The notes beneath the pieces are model-generated. The model was not told where the DNA came from. It did not search any database and saw only the letters and a program-made list of their open reading frames with translations. A program made the translations under genes and the position numbers. Shown piece by piece: positions 33,269 through 45,051 of a DNA stretch of 64,000 nt. Source of the DNA: Siphonodentalium dalli (taxonomy: Eukaryota > Mollusca > Scaphopoda > Gadilida > Siphonodentaliidae). The stretch is taken from contig CP136066.1 in NCBI GenBank assembly GCA_032622095.1, forward strand, positions 207,350,978 through 207,414,977, read 5' to 3'. Within the stretch, counting starts at the first letter, position 1. Each line of letters starts with the position of its first letter.

Positions 33269-33668
33269 TTAACCCTTTACCCAACAAACCGGCCAAAACC
33301 GGCCAAATAAAGCTTCAACAGCCTAAAATATCTTCGGTCTGTCTGAATAGAACCATACAAATATGGATATCATTGGAACCGGCTCCTTGACCACATTGTG
33401 ATAGTTACAGTTTTGCCCTGTGCCAATGCATTCTCTTATATATGCGAGTCGACCATAGGTCGCCTCGCATATATAAGAGAATGCATTGGCCTAAAAAAAA
33501 ACTTTTTTTAACACTTTTTACCATTTTTTCTTACATTCTTTAACAATTTTATAATTTGTAATGTGTTAAGCCAATGCATTCTCTTATATATGCGAGGCGA
33601 CCTATGGTCGACTCGCATATATAAGAGAATGCATTGGCACAGGGCCCTTCTGTTGGGTAAAGGGTTAA
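33269..33668 (-). mobile_element. Family A TTAA element, copy 5
   Basis: Full-length reverse-orientation copy bounded by TTAA, both hairpins intact. Terminal repeats are CCCTTTACCCAAC and GTTGGGTAAAGGG. Confidence 0.85.
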
Positions 33669-34468
33669 ATAACGTCTCTTTGTGCATACTATTGGTCTGT
33701 TCTCATCATGCTCTTTTTATATGCATTCAAATTACATTCCTAATCTCCAAGTATATGCTAAAATTACCACAAGTTATGGATATTATGATAATTATTTGAA
33801 TGTTTGGTCAATTTACTTATGTGGTGAAATATTGCAAATAAAGTCAACTGTGACAGTAATAAAAATTGTATTGAGTTCAAATGTATTTACGCACCTGTTC
33901 ACACATGATACCATGTTGATATAATCACAATTATTTGACGTCATCCATATGTTGGTAGTGCAAATTGATGGGCAGTCATCACTGGTCTTGACATCTATAA
34001 ATACTAGTATGAATGCCCCGAATTTCCATATAAACTGCTGTAAACCTGGTGTCTTGGATAATTTACCTCTGTAAACTGGTGGCGAAAGAGTTAACCACCC
34101 CCTCCTCATCTACACATCCCTGGGTGGGGTGGGTTAAGGTGTAAGTCAACAGAATGTGGAAGTGGAATTAACTGACAGTTTTTAGAAGGGAAATTTGAGG
34201 AGAGTGTCCTCTGAGAAGTATACAAATTGAGTGGAAATGAATAACTACCATACAAATCACAAGATCTGAACTATAGTAAAAGGCTTAAATGGCAACTTAC
34301 ATGTGATTGAGTTCAATATTGCTTCAAGAAACTCAACATTATGTTAGTTGTGTTCTAGAAAATTGTGAGAAGCCATTACCAGGAACTGTTACATCAAGGA
34401 ACTAGCCCAATGTTGGTATGCAGGTCCGTCTGACTCAAGCTGGGAGAAATCAACAATAGGTCACAGTG
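33669..34468. other. No recognised gene
   Basis: A 98-codon minus-strand frame (33813-34109) is the longest; it resembles nothing I know. Checked as a possible earlier CEP78 exon and not supported. Confidence 0.4.
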
Positions 34469-34867
34469 TTAACCCTTTACCCAACAAACCGGCCAAAAAC
34501 GGCCAAATAAAGCTGCAACAGCCTAAAATATCTTCGGTCTGTCTCAATAGAACCATACAAATATGGATATCATTGGAACCGGCTCCTTGACCACATTGTG
34601 ATGGTTACAGTTATGCCCTGTGCCAATGCATTCTCTTATATGTGCGAGTCGACCATAGGTCGCCTCGCATATATAAGAGAATGCATTGGCCTAAAAAAAT
34701 CTTTTTTAAACACTTTTTACCATTTTTTCTTACATTCTTTAACAATTTTATAATTTTTAATGTGTTAAGCCAATGCATTCTCTTATATATGCGAGGCGAC
34801 CTATGGTCGACTCGCATATATAAGAGAATGCATTGGCACAGGGCCCTTCTGTTGGGTAAAGGGTTAA
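34469..34867 (-). mobile_element. Family A TTAA element, copy 6
   Basis: Full-length reverse-orientation copy bounded by TTAA. Both hairpins are present; the first has one arm change (ATGTGCGAG). Confidence 0.85.
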
Positions 34868-35209
34868 GAGATAGCTGGTATGCTGGTTAGCTGAGAATTT
34901 GACATATGACCTAAAAATGAGGCTAAAACTCACCCCAAACCCCCCCTATTGACACGTCCCTAGACGGAAGTGTGGTAAGGTGTAAATCAACAAGAACAGA
35001 ACGTGGAAGTGGAATTAGTGCGGCTGATTAACTAACAGACAAGAAATTATTCAAGTTTGAGATGAGAAATGAGATGTCGATAAACATGAGGATGTATGGG
35101 CTTTCAGTGGGAGTGCTAATTTCATATGATATTCCTTTAGTTTCCTGACACAGGAAATCTGCCGGGGGTGTATAAGATCGATGGGTCACATACGATCGCT
35201 GGCCACTGA

Positions 35210-35410
35210 TCATTTGCTATGTGTTGGCGAAGTATCGGCGAAGTATCGGCATACTAATTTGGACACAGACAATTGATTACGCTGGTCATCATCTGAGGCA
35301 AATCAGCAGTTAATCAGTTATTGTCAGATTTCCTGGGACGCTAAATCAATTTTCAAACTGGAAAGGCCGAGAAAACACCATTAATGAATCAATTTCACTG
35401 ACACTATGCT
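35210..35410. repeat. Local repeat, three copies in the 35-38 kb region
   Basis: GATTACGCTGGTCATCATCT, CAGATTTCCTGGGACGCTAA and GAAAACACCATTAATGAATC recur at 35636-35765 and 37543-37712. No known family. Confidence 0.65.
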
Positions 35411-35439
35411 CAGCCTGATGCCAATGTTCGCGCTGTTAG

Positions 35440-35632
35440 CAGATGATCATACTGTAAATTTGATTCTCATGTCACTCCCGTTACAAAATCAATTTGGGTT
35501 TTTTATTTAAATTTCCGATTTTGGGACCAAAAAAATAAATTGCCCAAAAGTTTTAATTTTTTTGGGCCATTTTCTAAAAAAAAAATAAAATGGAATGGCC
35601 AATTTGGCTGTGACAGCATGAACCCTCCTGGT
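35440..35632. repeat. Dispersed repeat, copy 2 of 3
   Basis: GCAGATGATCATACTGTAAA to GGCTGTGACAGCATGAACCC; only the right part of the repeat is kept. Embedded between two copies of a GATTACGCTGGTCATCATCT repeat. Confidence 0.6.
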
Positions 35633-35898
35633 TGGAATATCAATCGATTACGCTGGTCATCATCTGAGGCAAATCAGATTTCCTGGGAAGCTAAATCAAT
35701 TTTCAACTGGAAAGGCTAAGAAAACACCATCAATGAATCAATGCACTCACATGCTGTGCTCAGCAAAGGTTCGTGCTGACACTTACCAAATTTTCCAATG
35801 TCATAACTAAATTTAATTTTTAATTTTTTAAACGCCTTCGAAATTCACTAACAAACCTACACAATTGACAAAATAGACATTCAAAGATGTATGGATAG

Positions 35899-36171
35899 TT
35901 AATCCTTTCATGATGGGAGCCCGCACTGGTGCAGCATCAAAGATCCTGTGCCAATGCATTCTCTCTTGTACCCGGTATATGCGAGTCTCCAATTGGGAGC
36001 CTCACATATATAAGAGAATCCACTGGCTAACAAGGTCAAGGTAAATATTGTTAGGCCAATGTATTCTCTTATATATGTGAAGATCCCTATGGGAGACTAG
36101 CATATATTAGAGAATGCATTGGCACAGGGTTTTAGCAAACTTTCAGGACACTCCAGTCATGGAAGGGATAT
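35899..36171. mobile_element. Family C TTAA element, decayed
   Basis: Left TTAA-TCCTTTCATGATGGGAGC; right end CAGTCATGGAAGGG followed by a mutated TTAA (ATA). Both hairpins are present but degenerate; one has an insertion (CCCGGTATATGCGAG). Confidence 0.75.
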
Positions 36172-36309
36172 GACAGGCAGAAAAAGCCATGTTCTGTAAA
36201 GTTTTTATTGAGGCTGGTATAACATGTTGAAAGCATTTATTTCAAATGAGAATTGTTCCTAAATTTTCCCAAAGAAGTGGACCCTCAATTCAATGCAACA
36301 ACTTTTGGA

Positions 36310-36615
36310 ATAACCCTTTATCCAACAAAACGGCCAAAACCGACCAAATAAAGCTTCAACAGCCTAAAATATCTTCGGTCTGTCTCAATAGAACCATAAA
36401 AATATGGATATCATTGGAACCGGCTCCTTGACCACATTGTGATAGTTACAGTTATGCCCTGTGCCAATGCATTCTCTTATATATGCGAGTCGACCATAGG
36501 TCGCCTCGCATATATAAGAGAATGCATTGGCCTAAAAAAAATCTTTTTTTAACACTTTTTACCATTTTTTGGAGAATGCATTGGCACAGGGCCCTTCTGT
36601 TGGGTAAAGGGTTAA
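36310..36615 (-). mobile_element. Family A TTAA element, copy 7, internally deleted
   Basis: Left end ATAA-CCCTTTATCCAAC is a mutated TTAA; the right end GTTGGGTAAAGGG-TTAA is intact. The second hairpin and part of the spacer are deleted: the text jumps from the spacer to GGAGAATGCATTGGCACAGG. One hairpin remains (about 36465-36533). Confidence 0.82.
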
Positions 36616-36707
36616 GGCAACAAAAAATTAATTTGGCAAGAGAAATTACTGGTCCAGAGCCAGCCCTCATTGAACAGAGCACCAAGTTCAGAAATAACAA
36701 GTCTGTA

Positions 36708-37104
36708 AAAAGTCTGTCTGTCATTTGTGGAATGAGGTCCCCAGAGGTAGAATTTAGTTATGCTATCCTGCACAGTGGGAAAGCATCACCAAATTCACCC
36801 TCTGGGGGCCAGACCTCATTCTGCTTAGGCCTCATCTTCTGGGAAGAAACTATAGTATCAAATTAACATTGTTTTTATTTACTTTTTTCCTTCTGGGAAG
36901 TTTTAATATCTCCTAATTTGCAGAAGATAAAATGCACAATCGAGGTGACTAATTGGTGAACATCAAAAACTTCAACTGGGGAAATTCAATCTGATCCTGG
37001 TCTCCCATAGCAATTGAGGCCTCAGCAGAATGAGGATAGCGTCACTAAATTCCCCCTCTGGGGACCTCATTCTGCAAATGACAGACACACTATTTTCAGG
37101 TTCG
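36708..37104. mobile_element. Family F element
   Basis: CAAGTCTGTAAAAAGTCTG to ACACTATTTTCAGGTTCG. The right hairpin has lost its left arm (CAGAATGAGGATAGCGTC). Confidence 0.7.
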
Positions 37105-37542
37105 GAAAAGAATTGTATGAGGTTCACCACTGAACACAAGACAGGCCTTGACATGTTCTGAAATATATACTAGTCACAGATGACAGATATATTTATTTGA
37201 CTTGTCCTTACTTTCAGGGATGTGGCTAAATGCATGGGTCTCATTGTAATTACGAACTGCAGCTACCCCCCTCCCCCATCTGAATCAGCCAAAATAAAAC
37301 AAAATTCCAAGTCCAGGAAATTCAATTTTCTCCGGCTTTCCCCTACTTAACCTGGAATAGATATTGATGGAATAGAAACTGATGCCTTCAGCATCCCAGC
37401 TGTTACAATTTCCAACCTAACACTTCCCTATATATGCTTGGAAATTTCCAACTGATGGTTACTTCAGTCAAAAAATCAACCAAAAGTAGAAAGATATATC
37501 ATTTTTCATCTCAAAAATAAAAATTTCACTCTAAATATTTGG

Positions 37543-37712
37543 TTGGAATATCAATCACAGACAATTGATTAGGCTGGTCATGATCTGAGGCATATCAGCA
37601 CTTTATCAGTTATTATCAGATATCCTAGGATGCTAAATCAATTCTCCAACTGGAAATGCCGATAAAACACCATCAATGAATCAATGCACTGCATGCTACT
37701 CTGAGCACATAT
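37543..37712. repeat. Third copy of the GGTCATSATCTGAGGC repeat
   Basis: GATTAGGCTGGTCATGATCT, CAGATATCCTAGGATGCTAA, CACCATCAATGAATCAATGC; lies just left of the composite B element. Confidence 0.65.
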
Positions 37713-37755
37713 CGACTTCATCTTTAACAGCCAACAACCAAGTTAAAAAATGAAT

Positions 37756-39017
37756 TTAACCCTTTCAGTGCCAGGTCCGATTTTTGTATCAACCCATATA
37801 CCCTGTGCCAATGCATTCTCTTATATATGCGAGTCGACCATAGGTCGCCTCGCATATATAAGAGAATGCATTGGCCTAACAATTTTTCATCATTTGTTAT
37901 TATTTTTATAAAAAAAATTAAAAAAATTTCTTATATTCTTTAACAGACTTATTTTGTAGGTTTAGTGCCAGGGAATCTTAGTTTTCATGGGCAACAAAAT
38001 TATTACTATGAATACTTGGTGATAGTTTTGGATTATAACATGCCCCTAAGGTTTTATCCAGTTTGTTTTTAAGTTCGCTATAGTATGCTTAAGCATTTTT
38101 TTTTAGGGCCGATTTTACAGACCGTAAATTAGGGCCGATGAGATCGGCCCCTGGCACTGAAAGGGTTAAAGCAGCTTACAGAACCTAATTAACCAAAATT
38201 AACAATTGGATGCATATGCTATCTACTGTTTGATCAAAATTATATCTTTTTAATTTTTCTGAAACATGTACTATCTAACTGGGACCTGTCAAGAGGGCGA
38301 CTTGGGAAACAGGGACCTGTCAAGAGGGCGACTTGGGAGACATCTTCTCCCTAAATTGTGTCACTTCTCCCCATTTTTATTCCAGGGAGAAGTGACTTCT
38401 CACTCTTATACCAGTTTGCATTTGTCCGAACAGCATATTTAAAGTATATTTACTAGTTATAATGGTGTTCATATGCTTAACCCATGAAATGACATTTAAA
38501 CATTTACACCCACAGCTGAAATTTACAAAATAGGTGTTTCAGACACAGTAACAGACAATTATGGTATAAATTTGTTATATCTTTATAGCATTGGACATGC
38601 ATTCATTATATCTTTATAGCATTGGACATGCATTCATTATTAAAATTTTTAAAAATTGTAAAAAATAATAACAAATGATTTGTTATTATTTTTTTTTTTT
38701 AATTTTAAAATTTTAATAATTTTTTCTTATATTCTTTAACAGACTTATTTTGTAGGTTTAGTGCCAGGGAATGTTACGTTTTTCATAGGCATCAAAATTA
38801 TTACTATACTTGGTGATAGTTTTAAGTTATAACATGCCCCTAAGATTTTATCCAGTTTGTTTTTAAATTCGCTATAGCATGCTTAAGCATACCCAAAAAT
38901 AATTCAACCCAAAAAAATCTAAAAAAAAATAATTTTAATTTAAATTTTTTTTTAGGGCCGATTTTACAGACCGTCAATTAGGGCCGATGAGATCGTCCCT
39001 GGCACTGAAAGGGTTAA
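37756..39017. mobile_element. Composite family B element carrying captured DNA
   Basis: Both outer ends have family B termini: TTAA-CCCTTTCAGTGCCAGG at 37756 and CCTGGCACTGAAAGGG-TTAA ending at 39017. Inside are a complete B element (37756-38169), about 470 bp matching 20433-20900 in reverse (including two units of the CEP78-derived array, 38578-38637), a short foldback (about 38634-38725), and the terminal part of a second B element (to 39017). The layout is element - captured flank - element, with TTAA on both outer sides. The inner junction falls at the microhomology ATTATTAAAATT. Confidence 0.8.
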
Positions 39018-39702
39018 GTTTCCATAGAACACTACTCTATAGGTGGAGAAATTATTCAATAAATCAGCCACCACAGCTAGAAGTATAGAGGTGATGGAGA
39101 GGAATTTACCTACCACTATGTAGAAACTAGATACACCTATAATGGATGATACATTGTATTGTTTAAATGTCAAAGGTTGGCTTTAATAGATCATTTTTAT
39201 CGAATGCTCATTAAAATTAATGATCCATATAGGTTTCAGTCTGAGATTTTCAGACCATTTCATAAAATATCCTAACAAATGCAGAATAAAATACCAGTGG
39301 CTCAGTCACTAAATGTGTATCGGAATGAGAGAGAAGTGCGGGAGTCACACCAAAATTTAGCAGCACATGGAATCGCCAAACGATCACCCATTCAGGGACT
39401 AACCAAACTTAACATTGCTTAATTATAACTACATATATGTACGTTGATCATACAAGGCATCTAACGACTGTACACGAGATCTATACCTCTCGTGCAGAGA
39501 AGTCACGGCTGCTACACATGAAAATAATACCATGAGTATTATAAAATTTAGGCCTGGGTCATAACGACTTCAATTAAATGTCGAGGATTGTATTTTCTAA
39601 CATTCATAGTGATATTTAGTACATGTTGACCAATCGTATCGAACGTCTGATATATACAATTACAGGGCCACGAATCAAGTCTCTTGAAAGCGTTTTTTTA
39701 TT

Positions 39703-40576
39703 TTAAGCCTTTCATGACTGGAGCATCCTGAAACTTTGCAAAAACCATGTGCCAATGAATGCTTATATTTGCGAGTCTCCCATAGGGAGCCTCGCATATA
39801 TACATTTATTAATTAGCTATAGGTTATCGGCCGCAATAAGTAGAACGCTGCTCGCGTCATAAGTAACAAAAAGTCGGTCAGTAAGTAGAAAACGTGGCCA
39901 ATAAGTAACAAAAAGTCGGCCAATAAGTAGAAATCGCGGCCAATAAGTCAAGGTAACGTAAATGACGTCATACGTAATTAGCTCGATCGGCAAAGAATAT
40001 GGGTCGACGGAAGATAGATTGCAGTTGATTTCGGATAAATTACAGACAGTCACTGTTTTTTGGAGTAAATATACATGTACGTGGATGAATTACAAGTATC
40101 CGTATCAATAGCATTCCCAGTGGAAACAGACAGTACTGTGAAATCGCTGCAAGTTCTTCACAAAGTTCACAAGAAAAAAGATTGCTGGAATAATTGTTAA
40201 TTTAATAAAACACACATATCTATGTTAATATATTCACCCTGAGAAACAATTATTGCCATTGTTGCTAATTAATAAAATACTTATTAATTGGTTGTTTCCA
40301 CATTGACCGAGTAATGAGGCCTCGGTCTGTCATATTAGCCTTCGGCCTGCGGTCTCAGCCCAATACGACAGTCCTCGGCCAATATGGAAACAACCAATTA
40401 ATAACATATAATATGAAGAGGACACATCAGCCTAACAATATTTACCTTTACCTTTTAAGCCAGTGCATTCTCTTATATATGCGAGGTTCCCTATAGGAGA
40501 CTCGCATATATAAGAGAATACACTGGCAAAGGGTCCTTAATGCTGCACCAAAAAGCTGCCGTCATGAAAGGGTTAA
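39703..40576. mobile_element. Family C TTAA element split by a ~630-bp insertion
   Basis: The left part (39703 to about 39800) has TTAA-GCCTTTCATGACTGGAGC and a first hairpin cut off at CTCGCATATATA. The right part (about 40431-40576) starts CCTAACAATATTTACC, has the second hairpin and ends GTCATGAAAGGG-TTAA. Placed together they make one ordinary C element. The intervening DNA contains short repeats around AGTCGGCCAATAAGTA (39835-39960) and a large foldback (40282-40408). Confidence 0.72.
39801..40430. other. Insertion within a family C element
   Basis: About 630 bp that separates the two halves of a C element. It contains irregular repeats of a roughly 25-bp motif (AATAAGTAACAAAAAGTCGG) and a foldback with arms TTATTAATTGGTTGTTTCCA and complement (40282-40408). 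Boundaries are approximate and no target duplication is clear. No gene recognised. Confidence 0.5.
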
Positions 40577-40825
40577 ATTTGATTAAAACATATATAAACA
40601 TTTATCTGACAGGATTAATAGCTGTTGAAATTCACAATGCATATTAAAAACTTACAAGGAAAATAAGTATCGATTGTGCCCCGATTTTGAACATCAAATG
40701 CACCTCAACCATTTAATAGATGTTCGTAAAATGCACATAATCCCTTTCAATCATAAGTATAATAACTCCTGCAACTAATATCTAGCTCATCCACTGCATG
40801 AATTCCAGATAACAGCTATCTGATG

Positions 40826-41640
40826 GTCTGAAGCGACGGTTCAGAGAATAAATTAGTAACGTAGGTTCCTGGACCTGAATGTCTGAAGCGACGGTTTATA
40901 GATTAAATTAGTAATGTAGGTTCTTGGACCTGAATGTATTAAGCGACAGTTTAGAGATTAAATTAGAGACGGAGGTTCCTGGACCTGAATGTCTGAAGCG
41001 ACAGTTTAGAGATTAAATTAGAGACGGAGGTTGCAGGACCTGAATGTCTGAAGCAAAGGTTTAGAGATTAAATTAGAGACGGAGGTTCCTGGACCTGAAT
41101 GTCTGAAGCAACGGTTTAGAGAATACATCAGAATGACGTAGGTACCTGAACGTCTGAAGCGACGGTTTAGAGATCACATTAGTGACATAGGTTCCTGGCT
41201 CTGAACGTCTGAAGCGACGGTTTAGAGATTACATTAGTGACATAGGTTCCTGGCTCTGAACGTCTGAAGCGATGGTTTAGAGATTACATTACTGACATAG
41301 GTTCCTGGCTCTGAACGTCTGAAGCGATGGTTTAGAGATTACATTACTGACATAGGTTCCTGGCTCCGAACGTCTGAAGCGACGGTTTAGAGATTACATT
41401 AGTGACATAGGTTCCTGGCTCTGAACGTCTGAAGCGACGGTTTAGAGATTACATTAGTGACATAGGTTCCTGGCTCTGAACGTCTGAAGCGACGGTTTAG
41501 AGATTACATTAGTGACGTAGGTTCCTGGACCTGAATGTCAGAAGCGACGGTTTAGAGATTACATTAGTGACATAGGTTCCTGGCTCTGAACGTCTGAAGC
41601 GACGGTTTACCGATTGCATAAGTGATGTAACTTCCTGGTC
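40826..41640. repeat. 55-bp tandem array
   Basis: About 15 units of GTCTGAAGCGACGGTTTAGA, GATTACATTAGTGACATAGG, TTCCTGGCTCTGAAC. Early units have GGACCTGAAT and GAGACGGAGG; later ones are more uniform with GGCTCTGAAC. Period measured from GACGGTTTAG at 41161, 41216 and 41271. Confidence 0.9.
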
Positions 41641-41668
41641 CTGAATTGAGAACACTGAAATTTATCTA

Positions 41669-42076
41669 TTAACCCTTTACCCAACAGAACGGCCCTGTGC
41701 CAATGCATTCTCTTATATATGCGAGTCGACGATAGGTCGCCTCGCATATATAAGAGAATGCATTGGCTTAACACATATTCAAAATGATAAAATTGTCAAA
41801 GAATGTAGAAAAATATTATAAAAATTGTTGAAAAATGTAAGAATCTTTTTTTAGGCCAATGCATTCTCTTATATATGCGAGGCGACATACGGTCGACTCG
41901 CATATATAAGAGAATGCATTGGCACAGGGCATAACTGTAACCATCACAATGTGGTCAATGAACCGGTTCCAATGATATCCATATTTGTATGGTGTTATTG
42001 AGACAGACGGAAGATATTTTAGGCTGTTGAAGCTTTATTTGGGCGTTTTTGGCCGTTTTGTTGGGTAAAGGGTTAA
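41669..42076 (+). mobile_element. Family A TTAA element, copy 8, diverged
   Basis: Bounded by TTAA, with two hairpins and a diverged spacer and loops (CGACGATAGGTCG and CGACATACGGTCG). It immediately follows the 55-bp tandem array. Confidence 0.83.
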
Positions 42077-42196
42077 AGGACAATTAAGTGAGGGGTCATG
42101 GTAACTCACACATAGATCTTGGACATGATTTCTACCACGTATAGAACACGTCTAATAACCTCAAGATCCCGTCATCAAAATGAAATTGAATTTTAA

Positions 42197-42399
42197 TACA
42201 GTAATGCCCTAAATAATCGACTCCTTAACTGCAGCAGAATTATGGGTAATTTCTCAGGATTTAGTATGAAATATCGCTTGTTGCCATTCATCGGAAAGCT
42301 CTCAGTGAATGCCAACAAGCCATATTTCCGACTAAATCCTGAAAAATTACACATAATTCTGCTGTGGTTAAGGAGTCGATTATTTAGGGCATTACTGTA
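42197..42399. mobile_element. Family E palindromic element
   Basis: TA-bounded palindrome with CAGTAATGCCC and GGGCATTACTG ends. A few bases at the centre are deleted (CTCTCAGTGAATGCC). Confidence 0.78.
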
Positions 42400-42940
42400 G
42401 CATAGTGGACAATTTCAAGCTTCAAGTCACAAGCCATGCCTTATCTCATGTCACAATCCATCCAGAATAATTCAATCAGTCAGTTAAACTCAAATCAACT
42501 CTGCTGCAGCGTAATCAGTTTAATTTGCAACAGAATTTGTAATGTCCAATAGAAGCAGCTGAAAGGTGATTTTAGATGTATGTCACACACAAAAACACTT
42601 TCATCTGTATATTTAAAGATGTATGCAGTAACTTTCTTCAAACATACCCAAGCCATGAAATAGTGTGTCTGTCATTAGCAGAATGAGGTCTCCAGAGGGT
42701 GAATTTAGTGATGCACAGTGGGCTAGCATCACTAAAATCACCCTCTGTGGACCTCATTCTGCTTAGGCATCATCTGATCTGGGAATTTAGTATCTGCTAC
42801 TATAGTCTCAAATTAACATTGTTTTAGTTACCTTTTCTTTCTGTTGAGTATCTATATCCCCTAATTTGCAGAAGATAAATTGAGGTGACAAATGTGTGAA
42901 CATCACCAACTTCAACTGGGAAATTTCAAACTGATCCTTA

Positions 42941-44541
42941 GGCCCGTTCCAAACGACGGATTTTTGTCGACTCGAATCTAATTGTATTAAATCCGTCGGT
43001 GATGCATCTGCGGTCGATTTTGTTACAAACGGACGCATCTTTGTCGCGTCGAATCTAATACATCGGTAGATTTATTTAAAGGTGGATTCCCGGTTACTGT
43101 CAAAAATTGGTCACGCGTAGATATAGAGGCCTATATATACCGGTATATGTTATACATATATATACTAACATACAATATAAATTATGTATATATATATATA
43201 TATATATGCGCGACTGCAGCGCGAATATATGTGCTCATGTATATGAGGATGTATATAGTACATGCAGGTATATAATATACTATAATAGGCGCTACAAATA
43301 AATGTTATATCGTGCAACCAATTGCCATCTATATATGTGTATACCATGCATGTAAATACCGGTATACAAGAATTATTATAAATCAGAGACTACCACCCCT
43401 ACCACTTATAATAAGGATTACCGGAATATATTAATTATTATAAATCATAGGCTACCACCCTATATCCTTTATAATAAGGAATAACGGCATATATGAATCA
43501 TTATAATTCATAGGCTACTATCCATACCCCTCATAATAAGTAATACCGGTTTATATGAATTATTATAAATATGAGGCTACCACTCTGCCCCTTCTAATAA
43601 GGAATACCGGAATATATTAATTATTATAAATCATAGGCTACCACCCTATATTCTTTATAATAAGGAATACCGTTATCTTTGAATATTATAAATCATAGGC
43701 TACTATCCCTACCCCTCATAATAAGTAATACCGGTATATATAAATTATTATAAATCATAGGCTACCAATCTGCCCCTTATAATAAGTAATACCGGAATAT
43801 ATGAATTATTATAAATAAGAGGTTACCACCCATATACCCCTCATAACAAGTAATGCCGGTATATATGAATTATTATTAATCAGTGGTACCACCCATACCC
43901 CTTATAATAAGTAATACCGGTATATATTAATTATTATACATCAGACTACCACCCCTATCCCTTACAATAAGGAATATCGGTCTATATGAATTATTATAAA
44001 TCAGTTGCTACAACCCATATCCCTTATACCGGTATATATGAATTATTGTAAATCATTGATAATATATCCATTATAAGATGTGAGTCAGTGACATGCCATG
44101 TTCGTTGAGAAATCAAACTGCCATAATAATTAAAATTTTCACAATGTTACCTAAGCAATTCTTATAGATATATCTTTCTTTATAACAAAGAGAGCGTGCG
44201 ACAAATGATGTCATGTGGGTATTTCCGCAGATAAGGGGAACTCCCTCATTATTATCCCATTATCATATCATTATCATAGCATTTGCATTCGTTATTCGGA
44301 AACTTTCGGCTCTTCTCGTCACATGTATTAGATTCGAGTCGACAAAAATCCGTCGTTTGAAACCAAGACGGATTTCAGACGCATCACCGACGAAGATTCG
44401 TCTGAATTGGACGGAGATTCGTCTGTGGTGTGTCTGACACGGATCTAATTGTTTCAAACGTCGCATTTTAGACGCATTTAATACAATTGTGGGTCTGGTA
44501 TTAGATTCGAGTCGACAAAAATCCGTCGTTTGGAACGGGCC
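42941..44541. mobile_element. Harbinger-like element (1601 bp) with internal satellite
   Basis: Long terminal inverted repeats begin GGCCCGTTCCAAACGACGGA and continue with TTTTTGTCGACTCGAATCTA. TTA is present on both sides (42938-42940 and 44542-44544), as in PIF/Harbinger insertions. Near each end there are further repeats of the ATCCGTC / GACGGAT text. The centre is a tandem array of AT-rich units (43375-44060) and a TA run (43185-43206). No transposase or Myb-like ORF is visible, so it is non-autonomous. Confidence 0.82.
43375..44060. repeat. ~62-bp tandem array inside the Harbinger-like element
   Basis: About 11 irregular copies containing GAATTATTATAAATCATAGG, CTACCACCC and CCTTATAATAAGTAATACCG. 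Units vary by small indels. The array is confined to the transposon interior. Confidence 0.8.
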
Positions 44542-44851
44542 TTAGTCTCCCAGAGCAATTGAGGTTCAAGTAGAATGAGGTTCCCAGAGAGTGAATTTGG
44601 TGATGCTAGCCCACCGTGTGGAATAACGTCACTAAATTCACCCTCTGGGGACCTCATTCTGCAAATGACAGACACACTATTTCAAAGCTTGAATGGACCC
44701 CAACACATGTGAATAGAACAGTACCTGGTACAATGTATATATTTATGTTTTCTTGGTCGCTGAACGATGCACAGAAAATAAGTGATAAAAAATGAAATCC
44801 CCCCCCCCAAAGTTTCCAAGAAAATCTAAATCTATAGGGGTTTATTTTGAA

Positions 44852-45051
44852 TATAGTAATGCCCTAAATAATCTACTCCTTAACCACAGCAGAATTATGG
44901 GTAACTTTTCAGGATTTAGTCGGAAATATGTCTTGTTGCTCATTGAGAGCTTTCCGATGAATGGCAACAAGCCATATTTCCGATTAAATCCTGAAAAATT
45001 ACCCATAATTCTGCTGTGATTAAGGAGTCGATTATTTAGGGCATTACTGTA
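44852..45051. mobile_element. Family E palindromic element (donor of captured flank)
   Basis: TA-bounded palindrome (TAGTAATGCCC / GGGCATTACTG) with a shortened centre. The DNA just to its right (45051-45172) reappears in the composite at 8713-9104. Confidence 0.78.

Larger units (their letters stand above)
42649..44691. mobile_element. Family F element split by a Harbinger-like element
   Basis: CAAGCCATGAAATAGTGTG to CACTATTTCAAAGCTTG. The centre is cut at CTGATCC-TTA by the 1601-bp element at 42941-44541 and resumes TTA-GTCTCCCAGAGC. F is therefore older than that insertion. Confidence 0.8.

Noticed and set aside
33813-34109. 98-codon minus-strand ORF as a possible upstream CEP78 exon
   Set aside because: It does not resemble CEP78 N-terminal LRRs and lacks a convincing splice-site pair.
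34611-34890. Recurrent peptide MRVDHRSPRIYKRMHW in many small ORFs
   Set aside because: It is the translation of the shared 69-bp transposon hairpin, which is open in those frames on both strands; not a gene family.
42100-42180. Sequence with an ACTCAC donor-like site as a possible CEP78 exon
   Set aside because: The frame is interrupted and no LRR or N-terminal CEP78 pattern is seen.
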